Assembly (NCBI RefSeq): GCF_001007995.1
Contig: NZ_CP011389.1
Span: 806,001-870,000 of the forward strand
Origin: Deinococcus soli (ex Cha et al. 2016)
Lineage (GTDB): Bacteria; Deinococcota; Deinococci; Deinococcales; Deinococcaceae
Direction of reading: 5' to 3'
DNA length: 64,000 nt
The translations under genes were made by a program, and so were the position numbers. Below, piece by piece: positions 45,001-55,280 of the stretch. A model generated the notes under the pieces. The model ran no database searches, was not told the origin of the DNA, and saw only the letters and a list, made by a program, of their open reading frames with translations. Numbering within the stretch: the first letter of the stretch is position 1; every line of letters begins with the position of its first letter.

Positions 45001-45915
45001 ATGAACGCCCCCGCGACCCTGCCGCCCCTGAACGCCCGCGCGCTGCTGCTGGCGCTGCTGATCACGGGCATCTGGGGCGTGAACTTCATCGTGATCAAGT
45101 GGAGTGTCGCGGGGGCCCCCCCGCTGCTGGTCGCCGCGCTGCGCTTCGCCGTGGCCGCGTTGCCCGCCGTGTTCTTCGTGCCGCGCCCGCAGCTGCCCGC
45201 CCGGCTGCTGTGGGGGTACGGGCTGCTGGTGGGCGTCGTGCAGTTCGGCCTGCTGTACCTCGCCATTCAGCTGGGCATGAGTGCGGGCCTGGGCTCGCTG
45301 CTCATGCAGATGCAGGCGTTCTTCACCGCGATCCTGGCCGCGCGGCTGCTCGGCGAACGCATCCAGCCCTGGCAGGCCGCCGGGATGACGGCCGCCTTCG
45401 GCGGCATGGCGCTGATCGGCGCACTGTCCGGCGGGGACCTACCCCTGGTCAGTCTCGGCCTGACGCTGCTGGCGGCGCTGGGCTGGGCAGGCAGCAACCT
45501 CGTGGTGCGGGCGTCGGGCGGCGCGAACATGCTGTCCCTGGTCGTCTGGAGCGCCCTGATTCCCCCCATTCCCCTGACGCTGCTGGCGGGCCTGACCGGC
45601 GGCTGGGACGCCGTGGGCCACACCCTGACGCACAGCGGGTGGGGGTTCTGGGCGGCCATCGTGTTCATGGGCCTGGGCAACACCGTGCTGGGCTTCGGGC
45701 TGTGGTCCGTGCTGATCCAGCGGCACGGCGCGGCGCGGGTGGCGCCCCTGTCGCTGCTGGTCCCGGTGTTCGGCCTGATCGCCAGCGCCCTGGCCTACCA
45801 CGAGGCCTTCCCGCCCGGCAAGGCCATCGGCGCGCTGCTGGTTTTCGCGGGTCTGACCCTGCACGTGTTCGGGGGCCGCTGGTGGCCCCGGTCCGGGCAG
45901 CGCACCCCAGCCTGA
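45001..45915 (+). CDS. EamA/DMT family transporter
   Basis: 304 aa with ten predicted transmembrane helices and two EamA repeats: ITGIWGVNFIVIKWSVAG opens repeat 1, and TLLAALGWAGSNLVVRASGG opens repeat 2. The ending WRWP-type helix LVFAGLTLHVFGGRWW fits. RhtA/YdcZ-like members export amino acids or metabolites; this sequence does not specify which. It has no operon partner in the 67-nt gap to the next gene. Confidence 0.88.
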   Translation: MNAPATLPPLNARALLLALLITGIWGVNFIVIKWSVAGAPPLLVAALRFAVAALPAVFFVPRPQLPARLLWGYGLLVGVVQFGLLYLAIQLGMSAGLGSLLMQMQAFFTAILAARLLGERIQPWQAAGMTAAFGGMALIGALSGGDLPLVSLGLTLLAALGWAGSNLVVRASGGANMLSLVVWSALIPPIPLTLLAGLTGGWDAVGHTLTHSGWGFWAAIVFMGLGNTVLGFGLWSVLIQRHGAARVAPLSLLVPVFGLIASALAYHEAFPPGKAIGALLVFAGLTLHVFGGRWWPRSGQRTPA

Positions 45916-45968
45916 ACGGGCAGCGGCGTAGGCCACCCGGCGCATGGCACGCCGCGCCCGGCACCCGT

Positions 45969-45974
45969 TAGGCT
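45969..45974 (+). promoter_or_regulatory. -10 box of the MBL gene
   Basis: TAGGCT, 7 nt before ATG 45982. Confidence 0.5.
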
Positions 45975-45981
45975 GCGCGGC

Positions 45982-46974
45982 ATGTTGAGGGCACGGGTGC
46001 TGGGCGGGCCGGCAGAGGACAACGCGCTGTGGGTCGTGGCGGACAGCGGGCAGGGGCAGACGCGCCTGCTGCTGGACTGCGGCGCGCGCGTGCTGGACAC
46101 GCTGCCGTTCGCGGAGGTGCAGGCCACCGATCACCTGCTGCTGTCGCACCTGCACATGGATCACGTGGGCGGCTTCGACGACTTCTTCCGCGCCACCTTC
46201 GACCGGCCCGCGCCCACGCACGCCTGGGGGCCGCCCGGCACGGCCCGCATCCTCGGGCACCGCTTCCAGGGGTTCTGGTGGAACCACGCGCCCGAGCTGC
46301 GCGGGCAGTGGGTGGTGCATGACGTGCACGACACGCACGTGCAGGCCTTCCGCTTCGAGGCACAGGAGGCCTTCGCCGTGGCGCACGACGCGGGCAGTCG
46401 CCCGCACGACGGCACCATCCTCACCACCCCGGAAGTCAGCGTGCAGGCCATTCCACTGGAACACCACGGCCGTAGCCTGGGTTTCGTCCTGCGGGAACCC
46501 GACCGGGAACGCGTGAACACCGCCGCCCTGGCGGGACTGGGCCTGCGCCCCGGCCCCTGGCTGGCTGCATTGAAAGGCGGCGCGACCGGCGAACTGGAGG
46601 TGAACGGCCAGCCGCACGACGCCGCTGGCCTCCGCGCCGCACTGATGGCCCGCGAGACCGGGGAGAGCCTCGCGTACCTCACGGACTTCCTGCTGGGCGC
46701 CGCGCAGCAGGCCCGCCTCGCTCCCCTCCTGCGCGGCGTGCAGACGCTGTACGCCGAGGCGCAGTACGCCCCCGAGGACCACGACCTCGCCGCCCGGCAC
46801 GAGCACACCACCGTCACGCAGGTCGCCGCCCTGGCCCACGCGGCGGGCGTGCCCGCGCTGACGCTGCTACACCTGAGCCGCCGCTACCGACCCGAACAGT
46901 GGTCCGCCATGCTGAGTGCCGCGCAGGCCATCCACCCCGCCACGCGTTTCCCGGACGGCTGGCTGGACGCGTGA
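45982..46974 (+). CDS. metallo-beta-lactamase-fold hydrolase, RNase Z-like
   Basis: 330 aa. The MBL motif SHLHMDHVGGFDDFF (residues 55-69; His56, His58, Asp60 and His61 bind zinc) is followed by RHPTH-type substrate-loop sequence APTHAWGPPGTARIL near 80-94 and later His in EHHGRSLGFVL and HEHTTVTQVAALAH. The pattern is close to RNase Z/ElaC-like proteins, but the flexible arm of true RNase Z is not obvious, so the activity could be another phosphodiesterase. It is unlinked to neighbours. Confidence 0.7.
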   Translation: MLRARVLGGPAEDNALWVVADSGQGQTRLLLDCGARVLDTLPFAEVQATDHLLLSHLHMDHVGGFDDFFRATFDRPAPTHAWGPPGTARILGHRFQGFWWNHAPELRGQWVVHDVHDTHVQAFRFEAQEAFAVAHDAGSRPHDGTILTTPEVSVQAIPLEHHGRSLGFVLREPDRERVNTAALAGLGLRPGPWLAALKGGATGELEVNGQPHDAAGLRAALMARETGESLAYLTDFLLGAAQQARLAPLLRGVQTLYAEAQYAPEDHDLAARHEHTTVTQVAALAHAAGVPALTLLHLSRRYRPEQWSAMLSAAQAIHPATRFPDGWLDA

Positions 46975-47011
46975 GACGGCCGGTTCGTGCGCCGGAACGC
47001 ACCTTCTCCCC

Positions 47012-47017
47012 TATCCT
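47012..47017 (+). promoter_or_regulatory. -10 box of the frameshifted membrane gene
   Basis: TATCCT, 6 nt before GTG 47024. It marks 47024 as the start of the original gene. Confidence 0.45.
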
Positions 47018-47023
47018 GCCCGG

Positions 47024-47484
47024 GTGACCCCCTCTCTCACCGCGCCACGCTCCCCACATGTCACGGCGCTGTGGGGCTCGGTGACCGCTTTCTGCCTGCT
47101 GCCCCTGTTCACACCGGACCGCCCGCTGACCCCAGTCCTGCTGGCCGCCCTGCTGCCCTTCACGCTCCGGTTGACCCGCTGGATGACCGCATGGCATTCC
47201 GGTCACGAGGCGACGCCGCACGCCCGGGCGCTGAACGTCTGGGCGCCGCGCTGGCGTGGACGTCCTGGGCCTTCCGTTCCGTGATTCGCCGGCCAGCCGG
47301 CACGCCCACGGACGCGACGCTGACGCGCTGGAACTGGTCCCTGCGGAGCTGGCAGGTGGCCCTGCTCGTGAATCTGATCTGGACTGCACTGCGGGCGCCG
47401 CTGAATCCACAGCTGCTTCAGCCGGTCGCGCTGATGCTCGCAGCGGAACTCCTGCACCGTTCCGTGCAGGGCCGCGCCCGCTGA
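47024..47484 (+). pseudogene. small membrane protein gene with an apparent -1 frameshift
   Basis: GTG 47024 begins TPSLTAPRSPHVTALWG then a hydrophobic helix SVTAFCLLPLFTPDRPLTP and LRLTRWMTAWHSGHEATP. This phase runs into nonsense after ARALN near 47236 and stops at 47284. The next phase continues sensibly as RLGAALAWTSWAFRSVIRRP, then a helix in SWQVALLVNLIWTALR and a Leu-rich end, to TGA at 47484. Restoring one C at 47236 joins the parts into about 154 residues. No family recognised. A genuine lesion or a base-call error. Confidence 0.55.
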
Positions 47485-47509
47485 CCGCGCCCTGCCGTAC
47501 CCTGTGGGC

Positions 47510-48295
47510 ATGACTGCTGCGCTGTTCGATTCGCACATGCACACGCCCCTGTGCGGGCACGCCACGGGGGCGCCGCGCGAGTACGCGCAGGCGGCGCTGG
47601 ACGCCGGACTGGCGGGCATCTGCTTCACGGATCACATGCCGATGCCCGCGTGGTACGACGCGCCGTGGCGGATGCGCCGCGACCAGCTGACGCAGTACGT
47701 GGCGGACGTGCAGGACGCCCAGACGGAGTTCGCGGGGCGGCTGGAGATCCGTCTGGGCCTGGAAGCCGACTTCCATCCCGGCACGGAACGCTACGTGGAG
47801 GAGGTGCTGGGCGCGCACCCGTGGGATTACGTGATCGGCAGCGTCCATTACATCGGCGCGTGGGGCTTCGACAACCCGGAATTCGTCGCGGAGTACGACA
47901 GCCGCGACCTCGCGGGTCTGTACCGTGACTACTACGCGCTGGCCGAGGGCGCCGCGAAATCGGGTCTGTTCGACAGTATCGGGCACCTGGACCTGCCCAA
48001 GAAGTTCGGGCACCGCGACCCCGACGGGTACGCCGCGCTGCACGCGCTGGACGTCATCGCCGAACGCGGCCTCGCGCTGGATTTCAACACCGCCGGGTGG
48101 CGCAAACCCATCGCCGAAGCGTATCCCGCCCCGGACCTGACGCGCGCCGCCGCCGAACGCGGCATCCCCTTCGTCCTCGGCAGCGACGCGCACAAACCCG
48201 AGGAAGTCGGGCACCGCTTCACCGACGCCATCAAGCAGATTCACGACGTCGGCGGGCGAATCGTCACGTACGCCGGGCGCGTCCGCCACGGATAA
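47510..48295 (+). CDS. PHP-domain histidinol-phosphatase-like protein
   Basis: 261 aa. The PHP metal-binding motifs are visible: DSHMHTPLCGH (7-17), TDHMP near 41-45, GLEADFHPGTE near 84-94, IGSVHYIG near 109-116, HLDLPKKFGHRDP near 155-167, and SDAHKPEEVG near 224-233. This is the HisJ/HisK type histidinol-phosphate phosphatase, the step missing from the monofunctional HisB at 10480. TACCCT (47498-47503) lies 6 nt before ATG 47510. A GTG two codons upstream is an alternative. Confidence 0.85.
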   Translation: MTAALFDSHMHTPLCGHATGAPREYAQAALDAGLAGICFTDHMPMPAWYDAPWRMRRDQLTQYVADVQDAQTEFAGRLEIRLGLEADFHPGTERYVEEVLGAHPWDYVIGSVHYIGAWGFDNPEFVAEYDSRDLAGLYRDYYALAEGAAKSGLFDSIGHLDLPKKFGHRDPDGYAALHALDVIAERGLALDFNTAGWRKPIAEAYPAPDLTRAAAERGIPFVLGSDAHKPEEVGHRFTDAIKQIHDVGGRIVTYAGRVRHG

Positions 48296-48451
48296 CGCAT
48301 GAACTCCTGGCTCCCCTTGACTTGCAAAGCTCCGCAGGAGAGGGGACCTGGCCGCGCAGCGGACTGAGGGGTTCACACGGAGGCTGTGAGCTCTGAGCAG
48401 ACCCGCACTGAGGGTGTTCCTCATGGCTCAGAGCCAGCACCCCTCGCCCGC

Positions 48452-48457
48452 TACTCT
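48452..48457 (+). promoter_or_regulatory. -10 box of polX
   Basis: TACTCT, 6 nt before ATG 48464; the intervening GGGGGG could also serve as a poor ribosome site. Confidence 0.45.
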
Positions 48458-48463
48458 GGGGGG

Positions 48464-50167
48464 ATGGAAGTCACGAAGAAGTCCCTGGCGGGGGTGCTGA
48501 AGACGACGGCGGATCTGCTCGATCTGCTGGGTGTGGGGGATGATCCGTTCCGGGCGCAGGCGTTCCGGAGTGCGGCGCGCAGCCTGGAGGCCTCGCTGGA
48601 CGAGGTGGACGCCCTGGTGGCGCGCGGTTTTGCGGGCGTGCCGAAGGTAGGGAAGGCGATTGCGCTGGACCTGATGGGGTTCGTGGAGTCGGGGGTGTTC
48701 GGGCCGCTGGAGGACGCCGCGAGCCTGATTCCGGCGGGCGTGCTGAGTCTGTTCCGGGTGCGGGGGCTGGGGCCCAAGAAGATCCGCGCGCTGTGGGATG
48801 CGGGAATCGATTCGCTGGAGGGGCTGCGTGAGGCGTGCCGGGATGGGCGGGTGGCGGCCCTGAAGGGCTTCGGGGCGAAGAGTGCGGCGTCGTTCCTGGC
48901 GGCGGTGGAGTTCGCCCTGAGCGCGCAGGAGCGGCAGCACCTGAGTACGGCCACCGAGGTCGCGGAGGGGTTATGCCGCGTGCTGGAGGGTCTGGAGGCG
49001 CGTCTGGCGGGGGATGTTCGCCGGGGACTGGACACGGTGCGGGTGGCGCGCGTGACCGTCACCGCCGACCCCGGGGAGGTCGTGGCGCGGCTGGCGGGCG
49101 TGGTCGAGGGGCTGGAGCGCGTCGGGCAGAAACCGCTGTTCGCCGGGCGGGTGGACGGTGTACCGGTCGAGGTGGCCTTCGCGCCGCGTGCGGGCGTGCG
49201 GGGCGCGCTGGACCTGATGATGGGCGGCGCCGCGGCGTACCGCGAGGCGCTGCGTGCCGAGGCGGCCGGTCGGGGCTTCGACCTGAGCGGACACGGCCTG
49301 ATCCGGGCGGGCGAGGTGCTGGACACGCCCACCGAGGCGGACGTGATGCAGGCGCTGGACCTGCCGCTGCGTCCCGCCGAGTACCGCGAGCCCGAGCATG
49401 ACGGCGTGTGGGAAACCCTCCCCCACCCGGATGAACTGGTGACGGTCGCGGACCTGCGCGGGATGCTGCACACGCACTCGACGTGGTCGGACGGCGCAGC
49501 GAGCATCGCGGACATGGCGGCCGCGACCGTGCGGCTGGGGCACGAATTCCTGGGCACCGGGGACCACTCGCGCGCCGCGCATTACGCGAACGGCCTGAGC
49601 ATCGAACGCCTCCAGGCGCAACTGAAGGAGATCAGGGAGTTGCAGTCAGCAGGCGTGCCGCTCGTGGCGGGCGCCGAGGTGGACATCCTCGAAGACGGGA
49701 GCCTCGACTACCCGGACGATGTGCTGGCCGAACTGGATTACGTGGTCGCCAGCGTCCACAGCCTCTTCACGCTGCCCGCCGAACGGCAGACCAAGCGGCT
49801 GGTGCAGGCCGCCCGGCACCCCCTCGTGACGATCCTGGGGCACCCGACGGGCCGTCTGCTGCTGCGCCGCCCGGGCTACGCCCTGGACCTGGGCGCCGTG
49901 ATGGCCGCCTGCGCCGAGCGCGGCACCGTGGTGGAAATCAACGCGAACGCGTACCGCCTGGACCTCGACTGGCGCGTGGCGCTGGCGTGGCGAGACCACG
50001 TGCGGTTCGCCATCAACACCGACGCGCACGTCCCCGCCGGACTCGCCGACGCCCGCTACGGCGTGATGGTCGCCCGCAAGGCGGGCCTGACCCCGGCGCA
50101 CGTGGTGAACACCCTGGACCGCGACGCGTTCCTGGCGTTCGTGCGGGCACAGCGGGCAGGGCGCTGA
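48464..50167 (+). CDS. polX: family X DNA polymerase / PHP protein with degenerate polymerase active site
   Basis: 567 aa. Helix-hairpin-helix regions (FAGVPKVGKAIALDL near 56-70, RVRGLGPKKIRALWDAG near 98-114) are followed by the polymerase palm and a C-terminal PHP domain (LHTHSTWSDGAAS, GTGDHSRAAHYANGLS, INTDAHVPAGL). The palm motif GSxRRxxxxxxDxD reads GDVRRGLDTVRVAR (183-196): both catalytic Asp positions are replaced, by Val194 and Arg196. The D. radiodurans PolX is reported to have non-standard active-site residues and a nuclease activity, so this agrees with the genus. Role in double-strand break repair by family. Confidence 0.93.
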   Translation: MEVTKKSLAGVLKTTADLLDLLGVGDDPFRAQAFRSAARSLEASLDEVDALVARGFAGVPKVGKAIALDLMGFVESGVFGPLEDAASLIPAGVLSLFRVRGLGPKKIRALWDAGIDSLEGLREACRDGRVAALKGFGAKSAASFLAAVEFALSAQERQHLSTATEVAEGLCRVLEGLEARLAGDVRRGLDTVRVARVTVTADPGEVVARLAGVVEGLERVGQKPLFAGRVDGVPVEVAFAPRAGVRGALDLMMGGAAAYREALRAEAAGRGFDLSGHGLIRAGEVLDTPTEADVMQALDLPLRPAEYREPEHDGVWETLPHPDELVTVADLRGMLHTHSTWSDGAASIADMAAATVRLGHEFLGTGDHSRAAHYANGLSIERLQAQLKEIRELQSAGVPLVAGAEVDILEDGSLDYPDDVLAELDYVVASVHSLFTLPAERQTKRLVQAARHPLVTILGHPTGRLLLRRPGYALDLGAVMAACAERGTVVEINANAYRLDLDWRVALAWRDHVRFAINTDAHVPAGLADARYGVMVARKAGLTPAHVVNTLDRDAFLAFVRAQRAGR

Positions 50168-50189
50168 ACCTCGCCCGGCTGACCTCGGG

Positions 50190-51143
50190 TTACGCGGTGC
50201 GCTGGCGCGAGCGGGGGAGGTAACCGGGGGGCGTGTCGCCCTCGCCCGCGAAGAGGCTGGTGGTCAGGTAGCGCGCGCCGGTGTCGCAGGCGATGGTGGC
50301 GACGCGCCTGCCGGGGCCCAGGCGCCGGGCGACCTCCAGGGTGGCCCAGGCCATGGCGCCGCTGCTCATGCCGACGAACACGCCTTCCTCCTGTGCCAGC
50401 CTGCGGGCCAGGGGGTAGGCGTCCTCCTCCCACACGTCGATGACGTCGTCGATGACGCTGCGGTCGAGGTTGTCCGGGATGAAGCCGGGGCCCATGCCCT
50501 GGAAGCCGTGGGTGCCCATCTCGCCGCCGGTGAGGACGTTGCTGCGGGCGGGTTCGCACGCGATGATCTGCACGGCCGGGTTCATGCGCCTGAGGTACCG
50601 GCCGACGCCGCTGATGGTGCCGCCGGTGCCACTGCCGTACACGAACGCGTCGATGCGGCCCTGCATCTGCTCCCACAGTTCGGGGCCGGTCGTGCGTTCG
50701 TGCACGGCGGGGTTGGCGGGATTCCCGAACTGGTTCATCATGACCGCGCCGCGCTCCTGCACGACCCTCTCGGCTTCCTCGATGGCGGCCAGCATGCGGC
50801 GGGTGGGGTCGGTGAGGATCAGTTCGGCGCCGTACGCGACCAGGGTGCGTTTGCGTTCCTCGCTCATGCTGGCGGGCATGCACAGGATCAGTTTGTATCC
50901 CTTGGCCGCGGCGACCTGCGCCAACCCGATGCCGGTGTTGCCGCTGGTGGGTTCCACGATGGTGCCGCCGGGTTTCAGGACGCCGCGCCGCTCGGCGTCC
51001 TCGATGAGGCCCAGCGCGGTGCGGTCCTTGATGCTGCCGCCGGGGTTCTGACCTTCGAGTTTCACGAACACGTCGGCCATGTCGGGCTCGACGACGCGCG
51101 TCAGTTGCAGGAGGGGGGTGTGCCCGATGAGGGACTCGATCAT
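50190..51143 (-). CDS. cysK: cysteine synthase (O-acetylserine sulfhydrylase)
   Basis: 317 aa fold-type II PLP enzyme forming cysteine from O-acetylserine and sulfide. PLP lysine K39 in NPGGSIKDRTALG, the substrate loop PTSGNTGIG near 64-72, QFGNPANPAVHERTTGPE near 138-155, the phosphate loop GSGTGGTISG near 171-180, and MSSGAMAWA near 258-266. TATCCT (51151-51156) lies 7 nt before ATG 51143, which removes a Pro-rich 23-residue extension. It converges with polX across 22 nt. Confidence 0.95.
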   Translation of the reverse strand: MIESLIGHTPLLQLTRVVEPDMADVFVKLEGQNPGGSIKDRTALGLIEDAERRGVLKPGGTIVEPTSGNTGIGLAQVAAAKGYKLILCMPASMSEERKRTLVAYGAELILTDPTRRMLAAIEEAERVVQERGAVMMNQFGNPANPAVHERTTGPELWEQMQGRIDAFVYGSGTGGTISGVGRYLRRMNPAVQIIACEPARSNVLTGGEMGTHGFQGMGPGFIPDNLDRSVIDDVIDVWEEDAYPLARRLAQEEGVFVGMSSGAMAWATLEVARRLGPGRRVATIACDTGARYLTTSLFAGEGDTPPGYLPRSRQRTA

Positions 51144-51150
51144 GGCGTTC

Positions 51151-51156
51151 AGGATA
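51151..51156 (-). promoter_or_regulatory. -10 box of cysK
   Basis: TATCCT on the minus strand, 7 nt before ATG 51143. Confidence 0.5.
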
Positions 51157-51260
51157 GGCGCTGCCGGGCCGGGCGGTGGTGGCGGCGCAGACAGGTCACG
51201 GACAGAACGCATCCGCCCGCGCCGGGGTGGGCGGGACGGATGCGCGTGGGGTGGGGGCCT

Positions 51261-53024
51261 TCAGCTCAGGCGGTCGTCGGGGGCGACCGGGAGGGTCGCT
51301 GGGCGGCGCTCGTCGGCGGCGCCGGGCGTGGGCTGAGCGCTGGCCTGGGCGGGGTGCACCGGGTCGGGCTGGGTGTCCAGCGCGGCCTCACCGGTCGCGT
51401 CGGGGCGGCTGGCCAGCGGGTCGAGATCCGGGGTGTCCTTGTTGACGCTATCCACCAGGATGTCCAGCACGTCGCCGTCGCGCGCGGCCTGCACGGCCTT
51501 GTGCGTGACGATCTCGCCAACGTTCAGGATGATGCTGTCGTCCGGCGCGAGAATCACGCGGGTGACGGGGCGGCCCAGCGCGTCGCGGATCTTCTGCTCC
51601 TGCGCGTCCTGCTGGCGCTGGTCGATGGCCTGTTCGGCCTGCTCGCGTTTGTCGCCCAGCCAGTTCTTGGCGCGGTCGAGGAGGTTCCCGGCGCTCTCGC
51701 TGACGCTGCCCAGCCCCTGGCTGACGGCGCTGGTGGTGGTCACGCCAGGGCGGGCGCCGCCGGTGGTGGCGTCGATCAGGGCCTGGTGCGCGCCGACGTG
51801 ACGGGCGCGGTCCAGGATCGCAGGCGTGACGATCTGGCCCTGCGCGGCCACGAGGCTGCCGCCGGGGGCGCGCACGTCGGTCTTCACGCGGCGGCCGATG
51901 GTCGCCTCGGGGCTGTTCGGATCAAGCTGCTGGCGCTGACGCAGGCCCTCCACGCCGTCCTGGATGGCGCCACCGGTCGCGGCGGCGGTCAGGGCGGCGA
52001 GACGGCCGGTCTGCTCGGCGCGGTCAGCCTGGAAGCTGGTGATGGTCGCCCCGGCGGGCACGATGACCTCACCCGCGTCGGTGGTGATCTCGCTGCGGGC
52101 GGTCTTGCCGATCACGTAGGTCTTCTGGCGTTCGGCGGTGGCGTCCTTGACGTCCTCGTAGGACTCCTGCACGCGGTCACGGGCACTGCCGTAGGCGCCT
52201 GCGATCACGCCGCCGGTCGCGGCGGTGGCGAGCGCGGCGAGCTTCCCGGCAGCCTCGGCGTCATCGGCGTGCGCGGCGGTGATGGTCTCGCCCTTGGCGA
52301 CGATCAGGTGGCCGTCCACGGCGGTGATGTCGCCCCCGGCGGTCTTGCCGACCACGTACTCCTTCTGGCGTTCGCGGGTCGCCTCGGCGATGTTCTCGTA
52401 GGCGCCCTTCACGCCGTCCGCAGCGTTGCCGTAAGCGTCCTTGATGCCCTCGGCGGCGTTCTGGTAGGCGCCGCTGAGGCTCTCACCGGCGCTGCTGAGC
52501 GCGCCCTTCAGGCCGCCGTCCTCCTGTTCCTGCATGGCCTGCGCGACGCTGATGGGCACGATGGCCGTGTCGGTGCCGATCTGCACGCTCTCGGGCGCGG
52601 GCACGAAGGTCCGGCCGCTGCTCAGGTCGGCGAACAGGCCGCCGGTGGCCTCGTAGCCCTCGACCCGGCCGGTGTGCTCGTCGAAGAACACGTCGGCGAT
52701 GCGGCCCAGGTTCTGCCCGTCGGTGGTCAGGAGGGTCAGGCCGATCAGGCTGGCCTTGCTGTCCAGCGCCTCTTTCAGGCGGCCGTCCTCGCGGGTGGTG
52801 GTGACGTCGTCGGCGCTGCCGATCATGATGGCGTCCTCGCCGACACTGCGGATGCGCTCGAAGGGCACGACCTTCGCGGCGCTGAACCAGCCGCCCTCGT
52901 CGACGAGCAGGCCCAGCACCTGGTTGGCCTGGTGGTCGAAGATCACGTCGTGCACGCGGTCAATCTTCTCGCCGGTGCTGACCGCGACGATGCTGCGGTT
53001 CAGGATGTCTTTGCCTTTGATCAT
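51261..53024 (-). CDS. PRC-barrel protein with four internal repeats and LEA-like helical linkers
   Basis: 587 aa. Two N-terminal PRC-barrels ([20 protein letters not shown] near 8-27; [20 protein letters not shown] near 96-115) are followed by an Ala/Gly-rich helical stretch with an 11-residue-like period ([20 protein letters not shown] near 186-205, repeated with variations). Four beta-type repeats of about 50 residues then appear: [60 protein letters not shown] and [20 protein letters not shown], three ending in ATGG or TTGG. The C-terminal tail is acidic and Pro-rich. It resembles deinococcal stress-induced PRC proteins. GGAG precedes the ATG. Confidence 0.82.
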   Translation of the reverse strand: MIKGKDILNRSIVAVSTGEKIDRVHDVIFDHQANQVLGLLVDEGGWFSAAKVVPFERIRSVGEDAIMIGSADDVTTTREDGRLKEALDSKASLIGLTLLTTDGQNLGRIADVFFDEHTGRVEGYEATGGLFADLSSGRTFVPAPESVQIGTDTAIVPISVAQAMQEQEDGGLKGALSSAGESLSGAYQNAAEGIKDAYGNAADGVKGAYENIAEATRERQKEYVVGKTAGGDITAVDGHLIVAKGETITAAHADDAEAAGKLAALATAATGGVIAGAYGSARDRVQESYEDVKDATAERQKTYVIGKTARSEITTDAGEVIVPAGATITSFQADRAEQTGRLAALTAAATGGAIQDGVEGLRQRQQLDPNSPEATIGRRVKTDVRAPGGSLVAAQGQIVTPAILDRARHVGAHQALIDATTGGARPGVTTTSAVSQGLGSVSESAGNLLDRAKNWLGDKREQAEQAIDQRQQDAQEQKIRDALGRPVTRVILAPDDSIILNVGEIVTHKAVQAARDGDVLDILVDSVNKDTPDLDPLASRPDATGEAALDTQPDPVHPAQASAQPTPGAADERRPATLPVAPDDRLS

Positions 53025-53044
53025 GAGGTCTCCAGAGGTGGGCG

Positions 53045-53179
53045 TCAGAAGCCCAGGTTGAGCAGGCCCTGCGGCTTGAGGTACAGGAAGTACGCCAGCA
53101 GGAACAGGACGATGAGCAGGACGAGGATGAGCAGGATGCGTCCGCCGCTGCCTCCGGGTTTGCCTTTCAGTCGGGTCAT
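53045..53179 (-). CDS. 44-aa single-span membrane peptide upstream of the PRC-barrel gene
   Basis: ATG 53179 with TTGGAGGCACC directly before it, one of the best ribosome sites in the window. The head [14 protein letters not shown] is basic and Gly-rich, the helix [20 protein letters not shown] spans the membrane, and [10 protein letters not shown] ends outside. The stop is 20 nt before the PRC-barrel ATG, so the two are probably cotranscribed. A TAGACT box (plus-strand AGTCTA, 53196-53201) precedes it. No family recognised. Confidence 0.65.
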   Translation of the reverse strand: MTRLKGKPGGSGGRILLILVLLIVLFLLAYFLYLKPQGLLNLGF

Positions 53180-53284
53180 GGTGCCTCCAAGGGCGAGTCT
53201 AGGAAGTGGGGCGTGACGTTCCGTGGGGAAGCACTGACGCTGGCTTGACTGAACCTTGCGGCCCTCTTTAGGCGGCAGGGGGGC

Positions 53285-53290
53285 TAGCCT
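53285..53290 (+). promoter_or_regulatory. -10 box of the P-loop gene
   Basis: TAGCCT, 7 nt before ATG 53298. Confidence 0.5.
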
Positions 53291-53297
53291 GTGCGCC

Positions 53298-54088
53298 ATG
53301 AGTGCTTCCCCTGCTGCCCTGCCGTTCCTGCGCGCACCCGGCGCGCCGCCCACCGCCTCCGAGCGTTCCCTGGCGGAGTTGCCGCTGACCGTGCTGGTGG
53401 GCGTGACCGGGGTGGGCAAGAGTACGGCGCTGGCGGCCCTGACGGGCTCGGACGCCGGCATGCGGGTCCTGCCGAACCGGCGTGAGGTGACGGACGCCGT
53501 GATGATCCTGCCCGCGACGGGTGGTGTGCCCGTACGGGACCGCGAGGCCCGCTTCCGGCTGACGGCGGCGTACCGGCAGAGCCATCCGGGTGGAATGGCG
53601 CAGGCGCTGGGCTCCCTGCTGGCGGACGTGAGCCACTGGGGCGAGGCGCCGGTGTTCGACGGGCTGCGCGGCCTGGAGGAGGTGCAGTACGCGGCGGCCA
53701 CGTTCCCCGCGTGGCGCTTCGTGGCGCTGGGCGCGCCGGACGCGGTGCGGGTGAGGCGGCTGCTGGGCCGCGCGGACGCCTTCGATCAGGTGGGGACGGG
53801 TGGGGGCGGCGCGCTGCGCGAGGACCTGGCGGGACTGACCGGCGTGGAGGCAGTGTTCACCCCGGCCGAACTGGATGACCTGGCCGCGCTGCCGCAGGCG
53901 GGGTTCGCCCCGGCGGACGTGCTGGCGAAGGTGAAGATCGTGGTGTCCGAACGCCGCAACTACGACCCGGCGGCGGCCGAGGCGTTCTTGCGGACCCTGC
54001 CGCCCGCGCGGGCGCTGGTGCTGGCCACCGTGACGCTGGACCCGGCGGGCGTGGCGGCGGCGGTCCAGGCCTGGGCGGGGGGTGCGGT

Positions 54089-54092
<4 letters not shown>
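53298..54092 (+). CDS. P-loop ATPase/kinase-like protein
   Basis: 264 aa. Walker [10 protein letters not shown] at 35-43 after a short leader. A nucleoside-kinase-like pattern follows: [15 protein letters not shown] near 54-68, [20 protein letters not shown] near 117-136 with Asp119, and [20 protein letters not shown] near 142-161. No clear Walker B or adenylate-kinase lid is certain. Its stop overlaps the start of the enolase-superfamily gene (GTGA), so the two are translationally coupled. Substrate unknown. Confidence 0.65.
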
Positions 54093-55180
<1,088 letters not shown>

Positions 55181-55280
55181 AGAACCTGTCCAGGCAGTTC
55201 CAGCCGCGAAATCCCCGGGGTCTCACCTGAAGGGACCGCCGGGTCATATGCCTGTCATGGTTGCCCTTCAATAATGAGGT

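Noticed and set aside
48386..48463. N-terminal extension of polX
   Set aside because: The ATG at 48464 has a -10 box 6 nt upstream, and the extension would cover the GCTCTGAGC/GCTCAGAGC inverted repeat in the intergenic gap.
50508..53216. 902-codon plus-strand open frame
   Set aside because: Antisense to cysK, the PRC-barrel gene and the 44-aa gene; no recognisable domain and no promoter at its start.
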